This document shows, piece by piece, positions 46,791-58,808 of a DNA stretch of 64,000 nucleotides. Position numbers and translations under genes: made by a program. Source of the DNA: Rhyzopertha dominica (Eukaryota > Arthropoda > Insecta > Coleoptera > Bostrichidae); NCBI GenBank assembly GCA_025024175.1, contig QCXZ01000064.1:57433325-57497324 (forward strand), given 5' to 3'. The notes below the pieces were generated by a model, which saw nothing but the letters and a program-made list of their open reading frames with translations, had not been told where the DNA came from and made no database searches. Each line of letters starts with the position of its first letter. Position 1 is the stretch's first letter.

Positions 46791-49661
46791 TAAATTTTGG
46801 AATAATTTTTTCTGAGCTATTTTTATCATAAAAAGAACCGTTTTGCTAAAAGACCCAAAAACCGATTTTTGCTTTGCCCTTGCATAAAATATTTTGCTCA
46901 GATGGGATCGATGGGAATTATATGAGATGAATATTAATGTAAAATTAGTTTTTTTATATGACTCTGCTAGCCCTATTTCTCACAATTACTTAATAATATG
47001 CGCTGAAGATACAAATCACCTTTGTTTTGAAACATTGCGAACGTAATTCTAATTTACATCCGACTTATCAGAATATTAGTTGGATACTTTCTTTCTAATA
47101 AAATCAACACTGCAAAAAATTGCACTCCAATCACTATATTCACTAAGCGCATAAACTATGGCGATGCCATAAAGTCCAGCCGTAATAATTTGGAGGGCTT
47201 AATGCTAGTAATAAATTATTATTTACGTGTTATAATTGTCTGGTTATTGGTTTTCTGCCAATAAACTCATAAAGCTTTATTGAATAAACATTAATAACAG
47301 CGGTACAAAACACAGTGTACGATTTCGATCAGGTTTCATTGCCTTTGTAACGTCATGTAACTAGCGCGAGGTTGTAAAATTCATGTTACACAGGTCGTTG
47401 CTTCTAGCTTATTAACTGTTTCGCTGATGTGATTAATTTTTCGTATATTAAAAATGAGGCAGGATAAGCAGTTAAAGGGCAATAGGGATGTATAGAACAT
47501 AACGGATTTTCCAAAAAGGCACCTTGTTGTAGACCTACCATAATAACGGTACGTCACAGATGTTGAATTAAAAAGTCAGCAGTTCGCTTATGATTTGTTG
47601 GCGGACGAAGACAACGGGCAGTAGTTGCTTATTATTTGCATATGGTGTCAAGATCATTTATCGGAATTCTACTTGGCAATATGGTAAGTTTCTGCAGATT
47701 AAGTTGACATGGACAGGGTCTTTTTTCTGGACAAAAGCCTACAAATGTTTATTACTAAACCCAAGCTTTGAAACGAGCCATCGTACGCCACCTAAAGTGG
47801 ANGTAATAACGAAAAAATTTCTTGTGTCCTGCTTCAAATCCAGTTCAAGACTGTANTTTTGCTAGTTTTGATACGGGGCTTTCTTCNCAAGACTGGTTTG
47901 ATCTGATCANTTGATCAAAATGAGTAAATACGCTCCTGTATAGCAGCGAACCGTTTGAACGACACACAAAGTATTTTTAAACAAATAGCATTTCTAACGG
48001 GCGCTTGTGTGTACTAATATTTTTGGGTAACTACTTTCCTTAAAATGGTGTATTAGTTGTCAGTCACAAACAACTTGATGACATTTACTTTGTTTACGTT
48101 TTATCAAATTTAGCCTTGCTGGGCTATAAACCATTATATTCAAAATATACATTTATATTTCGAAAATAAGAAGGNTCGTTTAACACCAGTAATAGATAAA
48201 GTTTGGTGGCATTTTTTAATAAATTGTTTAGGTGCTATCGAAAAATTAGGCCTTTTGCTACACCTACCAAAATCTATCCATCTATCACTTTGGGGCGCTG
48301 TTTTGCCGGCAGTTTAGATTTACCAAACAAACAAAACTGATAACCTAGCAGTATTACATTTAAGGCGGAGATTTTTTTAAAGTTGTACAAAACTTGAATG
48401 AAGCACTTGCGTGTAATCTGCGTATTGAAACGAGCTCTGTTCCACAGGCTGCCAATACCGTGTATATTATACGGGATACAAAACAGGCTCTAGAATATAG
48501 CCATGGGGCTCAGCAAATTTAGTAAAAGCAATGTATTTCGAGAGGGCTAACAGAGCTTCATGATATGAGCTGTATTGAGAACCTTTAAATATCAAGCAAA
48601 GCAAAGGTTTGTAACTGTGTGTTTAAAATTATGTATTCTAGAACAACTATGATGCAACTTGAAACCTAACTGAATAGGTAGTAAAATGCTATACTTTGAT
48701 AAATCATTTTTAATCTGCCTGCACGTATAGCATGTTTACTGTGTAAAATACTAATAGGTCTAGAATCCCGAAATTTTCTTGGATTATTTATTTTTTAGTG
48801 ATGGAATTATATTTAACATTGTCCATGCAGAAGCAACAGTAGTATGGCTGAATGCAAAGTATGTCTTATAACGAGAGAGTTGGATAGGCAGCAACAATTA
48901 ATTAATATTACGTATAATTGCAGTACCATCACAATCAAACGCCTAAATTTAATTTTTGTTTATAAATATGCTAACATTATTTCCCGAAAATAAGCCACAT
49001 TTGAACCTATAGACGATGAGCGAATTTTCGAGTGGCTCCACCATCCATGAAGTTGGCATTTTTAGTGGGTAAACAGTTCCTATTAGCTGTCAGTTGTATG
49101 GTGTATGCTGCAATTACTGTAGCTAAACTTAACTAATTCTCTTATTTGTGCCTGTCTAGTGATAAAAGAATTACACCAGTAGGTATATTCTTTGATAATA
49201 ATCAACAAGAGTGCTTGAAAATATATATAATCTTTGCGTGTAAGTAAACAAAATGGCTGTGTTTTGGACTGAAACAGTTATGCAAACACAGACAAATGGG
49301 ATAAATTTTACTGCTTTCCATCAAACCTCATGAAAAAGAACGTCGCAATACCTAAAAGTGTCTGTACAGTGTCTGTAGAATAATTGAAAATTAAAACACT
49401 AGATACTTAAACACTTACATATCGAAAATAAGATGCGACCGACAAGAGAAAAGTGTAAGTTACCCGCTACGAGGTGCTGCAAGGTGGTATGCGCTCATAG
49501 CCTATTACTAAAAAACCACTGCAAAAGTCCAAAGTATGATATATTAGAAACTAAATTAAAATTTGCGGCTTAAGAATAACACATATTTCAGTTATCAGAA
49601 TTTATGTTTGCTCAGGCAGCCTCAAAGCAACTATACAGAGTTTAGCAGAAAAGTAAATGGA
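46791..49661. other. No gene seen; several N bases
   Basis: AT-rich, with N positions between 47.8 and 48.2 kb marking uncertain bases. An open frame at 47590-47865 has no recognisable domain. Confidence 0.45.
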
Positions 49662-49892
49662 CTGACAAGATGACAAAGCCACCTAGCTGCCTTAATAAGT
49701 ACTAACTGTAATCTGACAAGTTGGCATGCACCTGCATACATTAACCTGACAGCAGGCCCCCACGGCACTTTTTGGCGACGCGACGGGCAAGGACCAACAT
49801 ACATAAAAGTGCATGCCTATGCTATGCTGTTTGCACCGCAACCAACTACAGACAGATCCATTTTGCTGTCATTACAGCTCGTCAGTGCAGCT
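49662..49892 (-). repeat. Ribozyme-bearing 231-bp repeat, copy 2
   Basis: Inverted copy of 43454-43678 at a distance of about 6 kb, with scattered substitutions and a few indels. Starts at hammerhead stem I like copy 1 and ends at the same TGTCAG. Confidence 0.8.
49844..49892 (-). ncRNA. Hammerhead ribozyme, copy 2, one core change
   Basis: Read on the minus strand. Stem I pairs AGCTGCA (49892-49886) with TGTAGTT (49850-49844) using G-U wobbles. CTGACGA is 49885-49879. Stem II GCTGT/ACAGC with loop AATG is perfect here. The GAAA element reads AAAA (G12 to A), which should abolish or greatly reduce cleavage. Stem III region is ATGGATCTGT, then C. Relative to copy 1, stem I changed at two positions yet still pairs, and stem II is better preserved. 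Confidence 0.75.
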
Positions 49893-52215
49893 TAGGCTAA
49901 TGCAGACAGCATGGTATATGTCACTTCTTTTAGGAAATAGTACCCATTAAGGCTTTGCCATTGTGTAAATTCATTGCTGAAACGCATTTTTTGTCAGCAA
50001 ACCGCAGATCAGTCAAAATATGCTCCACGGAGTAAATTTCATCTGGCATAATTCCGTCTAATAATAGAAGTATTGTAGCTTTGTAATATATTGTAACCAT
50101 GTTTCCAAAACACCTAATTATAACATTTTCTTTCCACCACTTGGTTATTAAAGGTTATAAGAAGGCAAATATTCCTTGATGTTTCTGAGGCAGATCAAAA
50201 TTGTTGGGAGAAAACTGGTGAAAAAAGAAGTACGAAAAAATAGTAAACTTTTGGTATCATCTCCTGTAAACATTATCTTCACGCATATATTCTTAAGCAG
50301 ACCTGATGCTGCTCATTATTTCACACATCAAAGCGAACGCCGAATTAAAAGTAAAGCTATGAGGNATCTNTAATTCATCATCACTCACTAGATCCTAATT
50401 TGCTTCACTTAGTTCCATACAAAGTGTTAACCCGAACTAAAACCGTCTAATCGACAACAGCTGAGTAACGACACAGGATAGTAGACATTAAAAGAACGCA
50501 TTCCAAGAATAAATGATCCGGTTCAAATTATAAATGAATTTACTCAGGGGATCGGACCTTGGTTACGCTCACCACGTTTCGTGTGAATGAACCGGCGGGC
50601 ATTTTACGCGTCGGATACGAGGACAATTACGAATTTCAGTCTGTTTCACGGTTGCATATGTAAACGAACCGGAAATGCTCTATATCCCAAAACTTTTACC
50701 ATTATAAATTTGAAACAACCCATGCATGATGGAATAATATTCTTGAGTTATTGTCGAAGAGGAATAAGAAAAAAGCTCAGTGATTATTTGAATTGAAGGC
50801 AATAATCTCATGGGGACAAGATACAAGCTGTGTTCTGTTGAATTGAACATTTTATTTCTCTTGCATCTAATTAATTTTTTGCTTCGTGCAAAATACTTTT
50901 GACTGAATCGCTTTAATTTTAGACTGATATGCTTACTTTAAAAAATGTTTGGATTAAAGTACATTTCCGTTTGTTTTAAGACACGGACTTATTAATTCAA
51001 CAAAAAATTTCAATATTTCAATTGTTTATACGGGTTTCGTAAATTAAAAGTGGTGGCAGTGTGTTCCGTAGTCTTTATGGTTTGTGCTAGGTCATTATTT
51101 GTTTTTAACAGTATAGTAGGTATAGATGTATGTTAGATTTCTCGCATACGATGAAAGTGAAGAACTTTTTGAAGAGTTGCGTATTGGAGCAGTATTCCAA
51201 AAGACCAAAAACCCGTTTAGTGCAATAACAATGATGTTATCGAATTTATAAAAATATATTTTTTTACTAAATATATAAAAAATAGCTATTCAAAGCAGAT
51301 TATGAGGTAGACATGATTCTGTTCAAAAGCTACCATTAAAGTGAATGTTTTAACAAGCTTTGAAGTACTTAATGCAAAACAAAAAAAGATTGTAGGCATG
51401 TATAGGCACAATAATTTCTAAAACTGGGTAATATTTATAATAACACATACAAGATTCTATTTCTACGTAACAAAATAGGATCTTCTTGGATAACATTATT
51501 ATAAAATCTAAACGGAATAATATGTTGCCTTTGACGTATGTGAGTGCCCGCTATTTAGAGGATCAATGACGCGAAGTTACTGGACATGTTAGTTTCCCAC
51601 GATTCCCAGTACTTACGAATATGTAAGGATAAATTATCCGTCTTTCGTGTCAGCTAAGTAGAGCAGACCTGGCCTCTAATGTGTACTTTCTGCTGCTCCC
51701 TAATCACGGTCATTAGGAACATCTCTCTTATTTGCCTCAATCTGAGTTCGCCTTGCAGTAGGTGGAATAATATGATGTACGTTTCTGACGTTACGCTGGT
51801 GATTTCTTATACGTGTCTTCCACTTAGATACAAAGCACAGAAGTAATGTTAGAATAATGATAATGTGATAGAAGAGACCTAAAATTTAGTTGCTTTTATG
51901 AGGCAAGAATGGAAGAAAACGTGTGAGCGATATTCGCATTGAGAGGGTGTAGAAAAATTGGTATGAAAAACATATAAAAGTGTAAATGACATTGATGTAT
52001 TATTTAGTAGTAATGTCTCCTTTGCTGACCATTTTTCTGATGTCCGTAACTCCTCTAAAACGTATGGGATTATATTCTGCAATTAGAAACCCTTTCAAGA
52101 AGTTGAAAATACCCACATTGCTATTTATATCTTAACCTGTGCAAGCATGCACTTGAAGATTGAATAATATGCAAGAAGAAGGTCATTGCAAGATAGATAC
52201 ACCTTTTCATCGGGC
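49893..52215. other. No gene seen; GC-richer island near 50.5 kb
   Basis: AT-rich apart from about 50500-50650, which is richer in GC and CpG. Two N bases at about 50.37 kb. No coding motif. Confidence 0.45.
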
Positions 52216-53720
52216 TAAGTGTATTTCACAATTTTCATCCAGAACTCATATTTGACCCTTCTCTAATAACTCGTTGAACATGGGCGTACCGAAGGGGGGG
52301 GGGGCAAGGGGAGCAGCTGCCTCCCCCCTGGACCTGCCGGCGCGAGGTTATATTGCGCTCTAGGCAATATCTATTGAACGCCCCCCGTACCACTTCACCA
52401 AATCAAATTAATTTAGAGATGATTTGTTTTATAAACCACTTAAAGTATGTGCAAACATTCTAACAAAAACTGTATTGACATCTATTACGAAGTTCGATAA
52501 AGTTGCCCAAAATTGCAGCTTTTGCGCCCTAGGCGACTGCCTAGTTTGCCTTAATGGTAGCGCCGGCCCTGCTTCCAATTTAAAAAAATTATAAGCAAGT
52601 GTATTTTATAATTTTCATCCAGAACTCATATTTGACCCTTGCAAATGACCTTCTCTAATAAGTCGTTGTCAAATGGTTTCCAAGCTTAATCGATGCCATG
52701 TGCGTTTTGAAGTTGTAACTTCAACATTCTTGTTGTTACGAATCGTTGTCTTAGAGCCGATGTAGCTTTAAAAGGCTACCTTGGTCAGGATGGGTCATAA
52801 CACGATTTCTGCTTAGTTCAGTTCTTCTACGTTTTTCCTATAAAGATTTTTCAACTGACTACTGTTATACGGAATCACATCAGAATCTGTCATATATTCG
52901 GTGATAACTCTAACTTTGGTACCAAATTTCTAATTCACATTACATTTTAACAATTAATACAAAAAAAAACTAAAAATTCATCCGAACTCACGTTTATGAA
53001 AGGCAATTTATTTAATATACGTTTTAGGAATCCAGTAAAAGCATCATCAGCACGAATTAAAACCCGGTGTGTTGTTAAAAATGCAATTAAATATATTTCA
53101 GCTTATTTAAATGAAGCTTAATTTGGTTAAAATATTGAGTAGTCGGTTAATTTTTGAGAGCAATGCACTGGCGATCCAAGAAGGTTGGCTTGACGCATGG
53201 TGCTGAGGCATTTGCCATTCTGAGTTTTAATAATGTTAGTTCTCCATCGAGTCTCTTTCTCCGGGGAGTAAAAGTGACTACAATTGTATCTTTAGCACCT
53301 ATACATATGAACTCCTAGCTTACATTTCTAATGCTTCTAGTATGAGAAGTTGAAACTGTACTAAAAGCGCATCGGTTAATGCATTAGTCTTTGATACGTA
53401 TTAATTCTGAATCAGAAATCGTGGTCCTATAAGTAGAACTTTTAAGGTAAAATGTATGTTCCCTTAGTAATTCGTATGATATCATTATACATTATGTGGA
53501 TCACGGATCTATATTCTCCCAAATAAAATGTATTAACTCATATTTGTTAAACGCGAGAGCGATGCAACTAAATTAGTAATAAAGGGGCGTTATATGATCA
53601 GTGTATAAATATGGAATAAGTACTTCATTAATTGGTGCTAACAAATAAATAACTAAAGTACTAGATATAAAAGGGTTTGAGGTTGCATTGACCACCGAGC
53701 AAAAGCTCACGAACATAGCG
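52216..53720 (+). repeat. 1.5-kb interspersed repeat, copy 1
   Basis: Aligns in direct orientation with 57271-58808, with substitutions and indels. The left terminus CATGGGCGTACC at 52279-52290 is present here, while the inverse terminus (GGTACGCCCATG) is preserved only in copy 2. About 60 bp before the terminus (from 52216, AAGTGTATTTCACAATTTTC) repeats sequence found again inside the element at about 52600-52670. No coding capacity seen. Contains a hAT-type MITE. Confidence 0.8.
52336..52571. mobile_element. hAT-type MITE in repeat copy 1
   Basis: Inner insertion ending GCGCCGGCCCTG. The left end is shortened to GCCGGCGCGAGG by a deletion. The 8 bp after the right end (CTTCCAAT) nearly match the 8 bp before the intact left end in the other copy (CTTCCACT). 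Confidence 0.72.
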
Positions 53721-53869
53721 TAACATAGGAGTTTATATTATACTGATGTAAGAGATCTATAATTTTAGGGGCAATATAAAAAAATTGTGAAGTTCTGTGT
53801 TGCGGAACAGANGCCNCGTTAACGGGCCTTATATTTATTATTATTTTACAAGGTATAGCGGTTCTTTAT

Positions 53870-54850
53870 TTTTAGCAGTTTAAGACATATNTTGCAATAA
53901 TGAAGAAACCTACGTTCATCTCGTCTTTAGCCAACCCAGTTCCTTTATTTTCTCCAAAACATGATCTCGCCGTCGCAGATCATAGACAAACCTAACACAA
54001 GAGTTTTGCAAGCGCTGTAAACGTTGACTATCATATTGAGTCAGCGCAGGTCTATATACAACATCACAGTAGTTTAGAAACGACAAAGCTAAAGAATGAC
54101 ATAAGGTTATCTTAGACTGGAAGTTCAATATATTGCGATCATTATATAACAACTTCAAATTTGATATGGATCTTTTAACAATATAATTGACATGTCATGT
54201 AAATTTTAAGTCGCTGTCAATGAATACTCCAAGGTTTTTAACTTTACAGGAAATAACTTTGTATCATTGAGAGTTATGTCTAACTGAGAAAGACATCGTT
54301 GTCTAATTTGTTTAGGGCCGAACACAATTACTTGCGACTTTGAAGGGTTTAGTTATAAGCAATACTTAGTCGATAAAGATGATAATGATCCCATGTCTGT
54401 GGTTATGAATTTATATGATTCAGTAATATCAGCTTCCTTACAAGAATAATATATCGGCGTATCGTCCGCATAAAAATGGCTTCTATAATTTTTCAGACAC
54501 GGTGAATAAGGGACCCAATATGGATCCTTACGGCACACCGCTTACATACTTAATTGGAAGAGTAAAAGAATTATTGTATTTTACTACCTGTTGACGATTT
54601 CGCAAATAATCATTCATTAGTGACAGAACCTTTTGGTCAAGTCCGATGTTGTGAAAAACAGCAGACATAAGATCATAGTTTATGCTGTCGAACGCTTTCG
54701 AATAATCTAAGAGAACTAGTTTTGTAATGCATTTATCGTCAGTTGCTTTGATTATATCGTCTGTAACAGAAGGCAATGCTGTTTCGCAACTACGATTTGC
54801 CCTAAACCCTGATTGGTTTTCTGGTATGGTATGGAATATCTAAATTATAA
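53870..54850 (-). pseudogene. LINE reverse transcriptase, 5'-truncated
   Basis: Minus strand from about 54845. ENQSGFRANRSCETALPSVT, LVLLDYSKAFDSINYDLMSA, GLDQKVLSLMNDYLRNRQQV, then VSGVP*GSILGPLF with CAA to TAA, then HFYADDTPIYYS keeping the catalytic YADD, NLGVFIDSDLKF, SISNLKLLYNDRNIL, ALSFLNYCDVVYRPALTQYD and RLQNSCVRFVYDLRRRDHV. Several stops and frameshifts. Domain order and motifs fit a Jockey/CR1-like LINE. The 5' part is missing and the 3' end fades at about 53870. Confidence 0.87.
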
Positions 54851-55585
54851 TTAAGATTAAACAGAGCTGTACTAGCTATGCTCATATTCATATGTACGTA
54901 CGTTACGCATTAGCTGTCCCACCATTTATGATCACACTCGTGTCATTAGTAATATTACTATTGCACTGCTGCAATCATTTAAATTACGCTTCTGATATAA
55001 TGATTTAGTAAGTACAGCGATCCTACAGGATAAATCTGGTCGTAAGCTTCCACAGCCGAATAGCTAGAAATTGCCAGACACCTGGAAAGGGCCGGGATGT
55101 AACGCAATAATCCACTTAGCATTAACATATCGTTAACTCTATCCGACGACAACGGAGTATAATTCATTACGGCGCGATAATAACAAAACTTCTTCGGTTA
55201 ATACCGGAGCGGTGCACGCTCGGGCGCACATGCAAAGCAACTCCAAATATTCAAGGGGCGTAACGCGAGCTTCCGTCAAGGCAGTCATCGCACGATCACC
55301 CCGGATCCACCCACCTTTCTAAGGCCGTTCTAACTACGCATTGTGTGTAAATGTACATCCGCATTCGATAATTGTAACATGGAAACGAACAGCCCATTAA
55401 TTTAGTTACAGCTTTTGTACACTTTGCAATTGCGGTTAATGGTTACCGGTTAGCCTAATCTGCACAATCTCCGAAGGTTTAACGTTTCAGGGGGGGCACG
55501 GTTGCCGTGCCTGGTTCATCGGCAATATGAGCGTGCTTCCTCTAGATTACATGGTCGCGAATATTTTCCGACATCGGAGTTGGAA
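54851..55585. other. No gene seen; GC-richer island
   Basis: About 55170-55560 is unusually rich in GC and CpG for this window, without an open frame or repeat I can name. Confidence 0.45.
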
Positions 55586-55589
55586 AGAT

Positions 55590-56340
55590 GTCATATTCTC
55601 AAATGACTGTGAACTGGCATTCAATATATTTTTGAATAGTGTTTTATCAACATTTGAACAATGCTTTTCAAAAAAAAACTTGTTCTAAGGGAAAGAAGGT
55701 AAAGAAAAATAAATTGATTTTAACACCTCACATAATTGCATTAAAAGACACTGTTTCTTTATATGGAGACCTGTATAGATTTTACCCTGAATTTAAAAAA
55801 CGATTTGCTCAAGCCAACAATGAGTACCTACCAGGCAGCCCTGACTAGGTTACAAAAAATGACTAATGACAATTATATAATTAATTCTAATAACAAAAAT
55901 AAAGCCATATGGACAATAATTAATGAAACCACCCGCTGGAAAAACACTAATAAGCAAGGTTACAAAATTACAGATGAAAATAACAAACTTTTAAGTCAAA
56001 GTGATACTGCCAAAGCTTTCAATCATTGTTTTACAGAGGCGCCGTTAAAAACAACCGCCCATATTTCTAAAGAAGTTGATTATAAATTTATTGACAAAGC
56101 TTGCAAGTCAAGTATTAGTAAATTCTTTCNCTTACATGGTGTCCTTGAAAAAGAAGTCTTAATAATAANCAACAGNTTGAGTAACTCATCTGCTGAGATG
56201 ATGATGTAATCTCTAATATTTTATTAAAAAAGATAGCACCAATAATAGTAGCTCCCTTAACTCATATAATAAATTTGTCATTTCAGCAAGGTGTATTTCC
56301 TAATAGACTGAAGACAGTTAATGTGCTTTTTCATTTGCTT
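55590..56340 (+). pseudogene. LINE linker and RT start, fragment
   Basis: Plus strand: FNIFLNSVLSTFEQCFSKK, then (after a slip in an A run) CSKGKKVKKNKLILTPHIIA, LTRLQKMTNDNYIINSNNKN, AIWTIINETTRW, LSQSDTAKAFNHCFTEAPLK and, in the next frame, SNILLKKIAPIIVAPLTHII with NLSFQQGVFPNRLK. This is the segment between endonuclease and RT of a Jockey-like LINE plus the first RT helix. It stops before the catalytic boxes. Three N bases lie inside. Opposite orientation to the LINE at 53.9-54.8 kb; they could be parts of one family but do not overlap enough to tell. Confidence 0.78.
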
Positions 56341-57270
56341 TGAAATGAGTTTATTATTAAAAAAATGTCGATTATATGATACATGCTGAATTGTACCCAC
56401 ATAAAAGCACTACGAACGCTTTAATTGAACAACTTTGCCGCTGTCGATTTTCGATGTAACGCAAAAATCACAAATCGAACGCTAAAGGTTAACGTTCCTT
56501 ACATTTTTTCTCCTCGTCATAGAGATTAAGCAACAGTTCCTCATATCAGCTTTGCATCGGCGTAGGCTGGCAAGAGATACAATCGTGAGGTGAGAGTCAT
56601 GATCTAATCAAGTTGCATTGTGCTTCAAGGCCATTGGCGTGACGTCACGCTGATCGGTGATCGCTCATTAAATCATTATCTGCATCAGCGGATCGACCTG
56701 CCACTGACCCAGTCGGTAACCTCCATTCCTGTTGATCTTGTTAGAAACAGCATATTGTTCTTAGTTTAACATTGTGTGTATTGCAAGGTCTGAAGCCGTT
56801 TCTGCTTACTCTTGTAGAACCGCGTAACCAGCTTTGAATTAATTCGAAAGCGGATTCCTACATAATCATTTTTTGCTTGTAGTTCAAATATTTCGGTTGT
56901 AGATACGTCAATAATGCTATTACTACTAATTTCTAGTGAATGCTCAATTCATATTCATAATAATTTATATTTCTTATAATAAACCAATTATTAGATAGTA
57001 ATTTTAAAAATAAAATAAAAAGATAATATTTGATAGGGTATAAAACCCTACAATAACGGCAAACATTGAATGTTAATGTAATCAATAAAAAAAAGCCGCA
57101 TTTAATAAAGAAAAATTAGAAAAATACTACTTTATGATACTCGATATTACTGTATTGTATTTTAAAATATTTATTGTTACCGTATGTTGTTAAAACCATG
57201 TTTACAATACCCATCTGTATAATTAATCGGCGGTGTTTTAAAACAGATACAGTGCTGTTTTGGTAGTACA
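56341..57270. other. No gene seen
   Basis: AT-rich with a GC-richer stretch at about 56600-56760. Confidence 0.5.
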
Positions 57271-58808
57271 GCAAGGGGAGCAGCTGCCTCCCCCTGGACC
57301 TGGGTTGTCAACTCTGGGCCCTTCCACTCAGTGCCGGCGCGAGGTTATATTGTGCTCTAGGCAATATTTATTGGACGTCCCCCGTACCACTTCACAAATA
57401 CAAATTAATTTAGAGATGATTTGTTTTATAAACCACTTAAAGCGTGTGCAAACATTCTAATAAAAACTGTATTGACATCTATTACGAAGTTCTATAAAGA
57501 TGCCCAAAATTGCAGCTTTTGAGCCCTAGGCGACTGCCTAGTGTGCCTTAATGGTAGCGCCGGCCCTGCTTCCAAATTATGGGCAAGTGTATTTTATAAT
57601 TTTCATCCAGAACTCATATTTGACCCTTGCAAATGACCTTCTCTAATAAATCGTTGTCAAATGGTTTCCAAGCTTAATCGATGCCATTTGCGTTTGGAAG
57701 CTGTAACTGCAATATTCTTGTTGTTACGAATGGTTGTCTTAGGGAGGCTATAGCTTTAAAAGAGTATATTGGTCAGGATGAGTCATAACACGATTTCTGC
57801 TTAGTTCAGCTTTTCTACATTTTCCTATAAAGATTGTTCAACTAACCACTGTTATATGAAATCACATCAAAATCTGTCATATATTCGGTGATAACTCTTT
57901 AACCTCTAACCAAATTTCTAAATTCACATTACATTTTAACAATTAATACAAAAAACAAAGAAAAAGCTAAAAATCCATCCGAACCCACGTTTATGAAAGT
58001 CAATTTATTTAATATAAGTTTTAGGAATCCAGTAAAAGCATTATCAGCACGAATGAAAACCCGGTTTTAGTTTATTTATATGAAGCTTAATTTGGTTAAA
58101 TATTAAGTAGTCGGTTAATTTTTGAGATCTAAGAAGGTTGGCTTGACGCATAATGCTGAGGCATTCGTCATTCTGAGTTTTAATAATGTTAGTTACATGT
58201 CAATCCCTGGGGAGTAAAAATTACTACAATTGTATCCTTACGACCTATACATATGAACTCCCAGCTTAAATTTCTAAAGATTCTGGTGTGAGAAGTTGAA
58301 AGTGCACTAAAATCGCATCGGTTAACGCATTAGTCTTTGATATGTGTTAATTCTGAATCAGAAATCGTGCTCCTATTATTAGTAGAACTCTTAAGGTGAA
58401 ATTTATGTTCCTTTGGTACTTCGTATGATATCATTATACATTATGTAGATCACGGATCTTTATTCTCCCAAATAAAATGTATCAACCTATTTTTTGTTAA
58501 ACGCGAGAGCGATGCAAATGAATGCGCCTCACCTAACTGAATTCATCAATAACGGAATTAGTAATAAAGAGGCTTTGTATGATCAGTGTACATAAAAACG
58601 TATAAATAATTTGCGTCTTTATTTTACAGAAGTTGCTTTAAGTCGCCTTGCAGAAAATCAACGAAGATGAAGATTGTTCATGGAATAAATACTTCATTAA
58701 TTACTTAAGTACCTATATCTGATAAACATTTCTATATATGTTGAATTATACTCTATAGGACGTTCCTGCTTTGCCCCTCCCCTAGACCAAAAGCTGGGTA
58801 CGCCCATG
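57271..58808 (+). repeat. 1.5-kb interspersed repeat, copy 2
   Basis: Direct copy of 52279-53720. Ends with GGTACGCCCATG at 58797-58808, the inverse of copy 1's left terminus. The left terminus is lost here (the match begins at GCAAGGGGAGCAGCTGCC). It keeps about 160 bp near 58520-58690 that copy 1 has deleted. Taken together the two copies describe a TIR element of about 1.5 kb without coding capacity. Confidence 0.8.
57329..57568. mobile_element. hAT-type MITE in repeat copy 2
   Basis: 240 bp with ends CAGTGCCGGCGC and, inverted, CAGGGCCGGCGC. Flanked by CTTCCACT (57321-57328) and CTTCCAAA (57569-57576), a decayed 8-bp duplication. CAG-type ends plus 8-bp duplication are the hAT signature. 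Confidence 0.78.

Noticed and set aside
49844..49892. Calling copy 2 an active ribozyme
   Set aside because: The GAAA core reads AAAA; G12 is essential for cleavage in known hammerheads.
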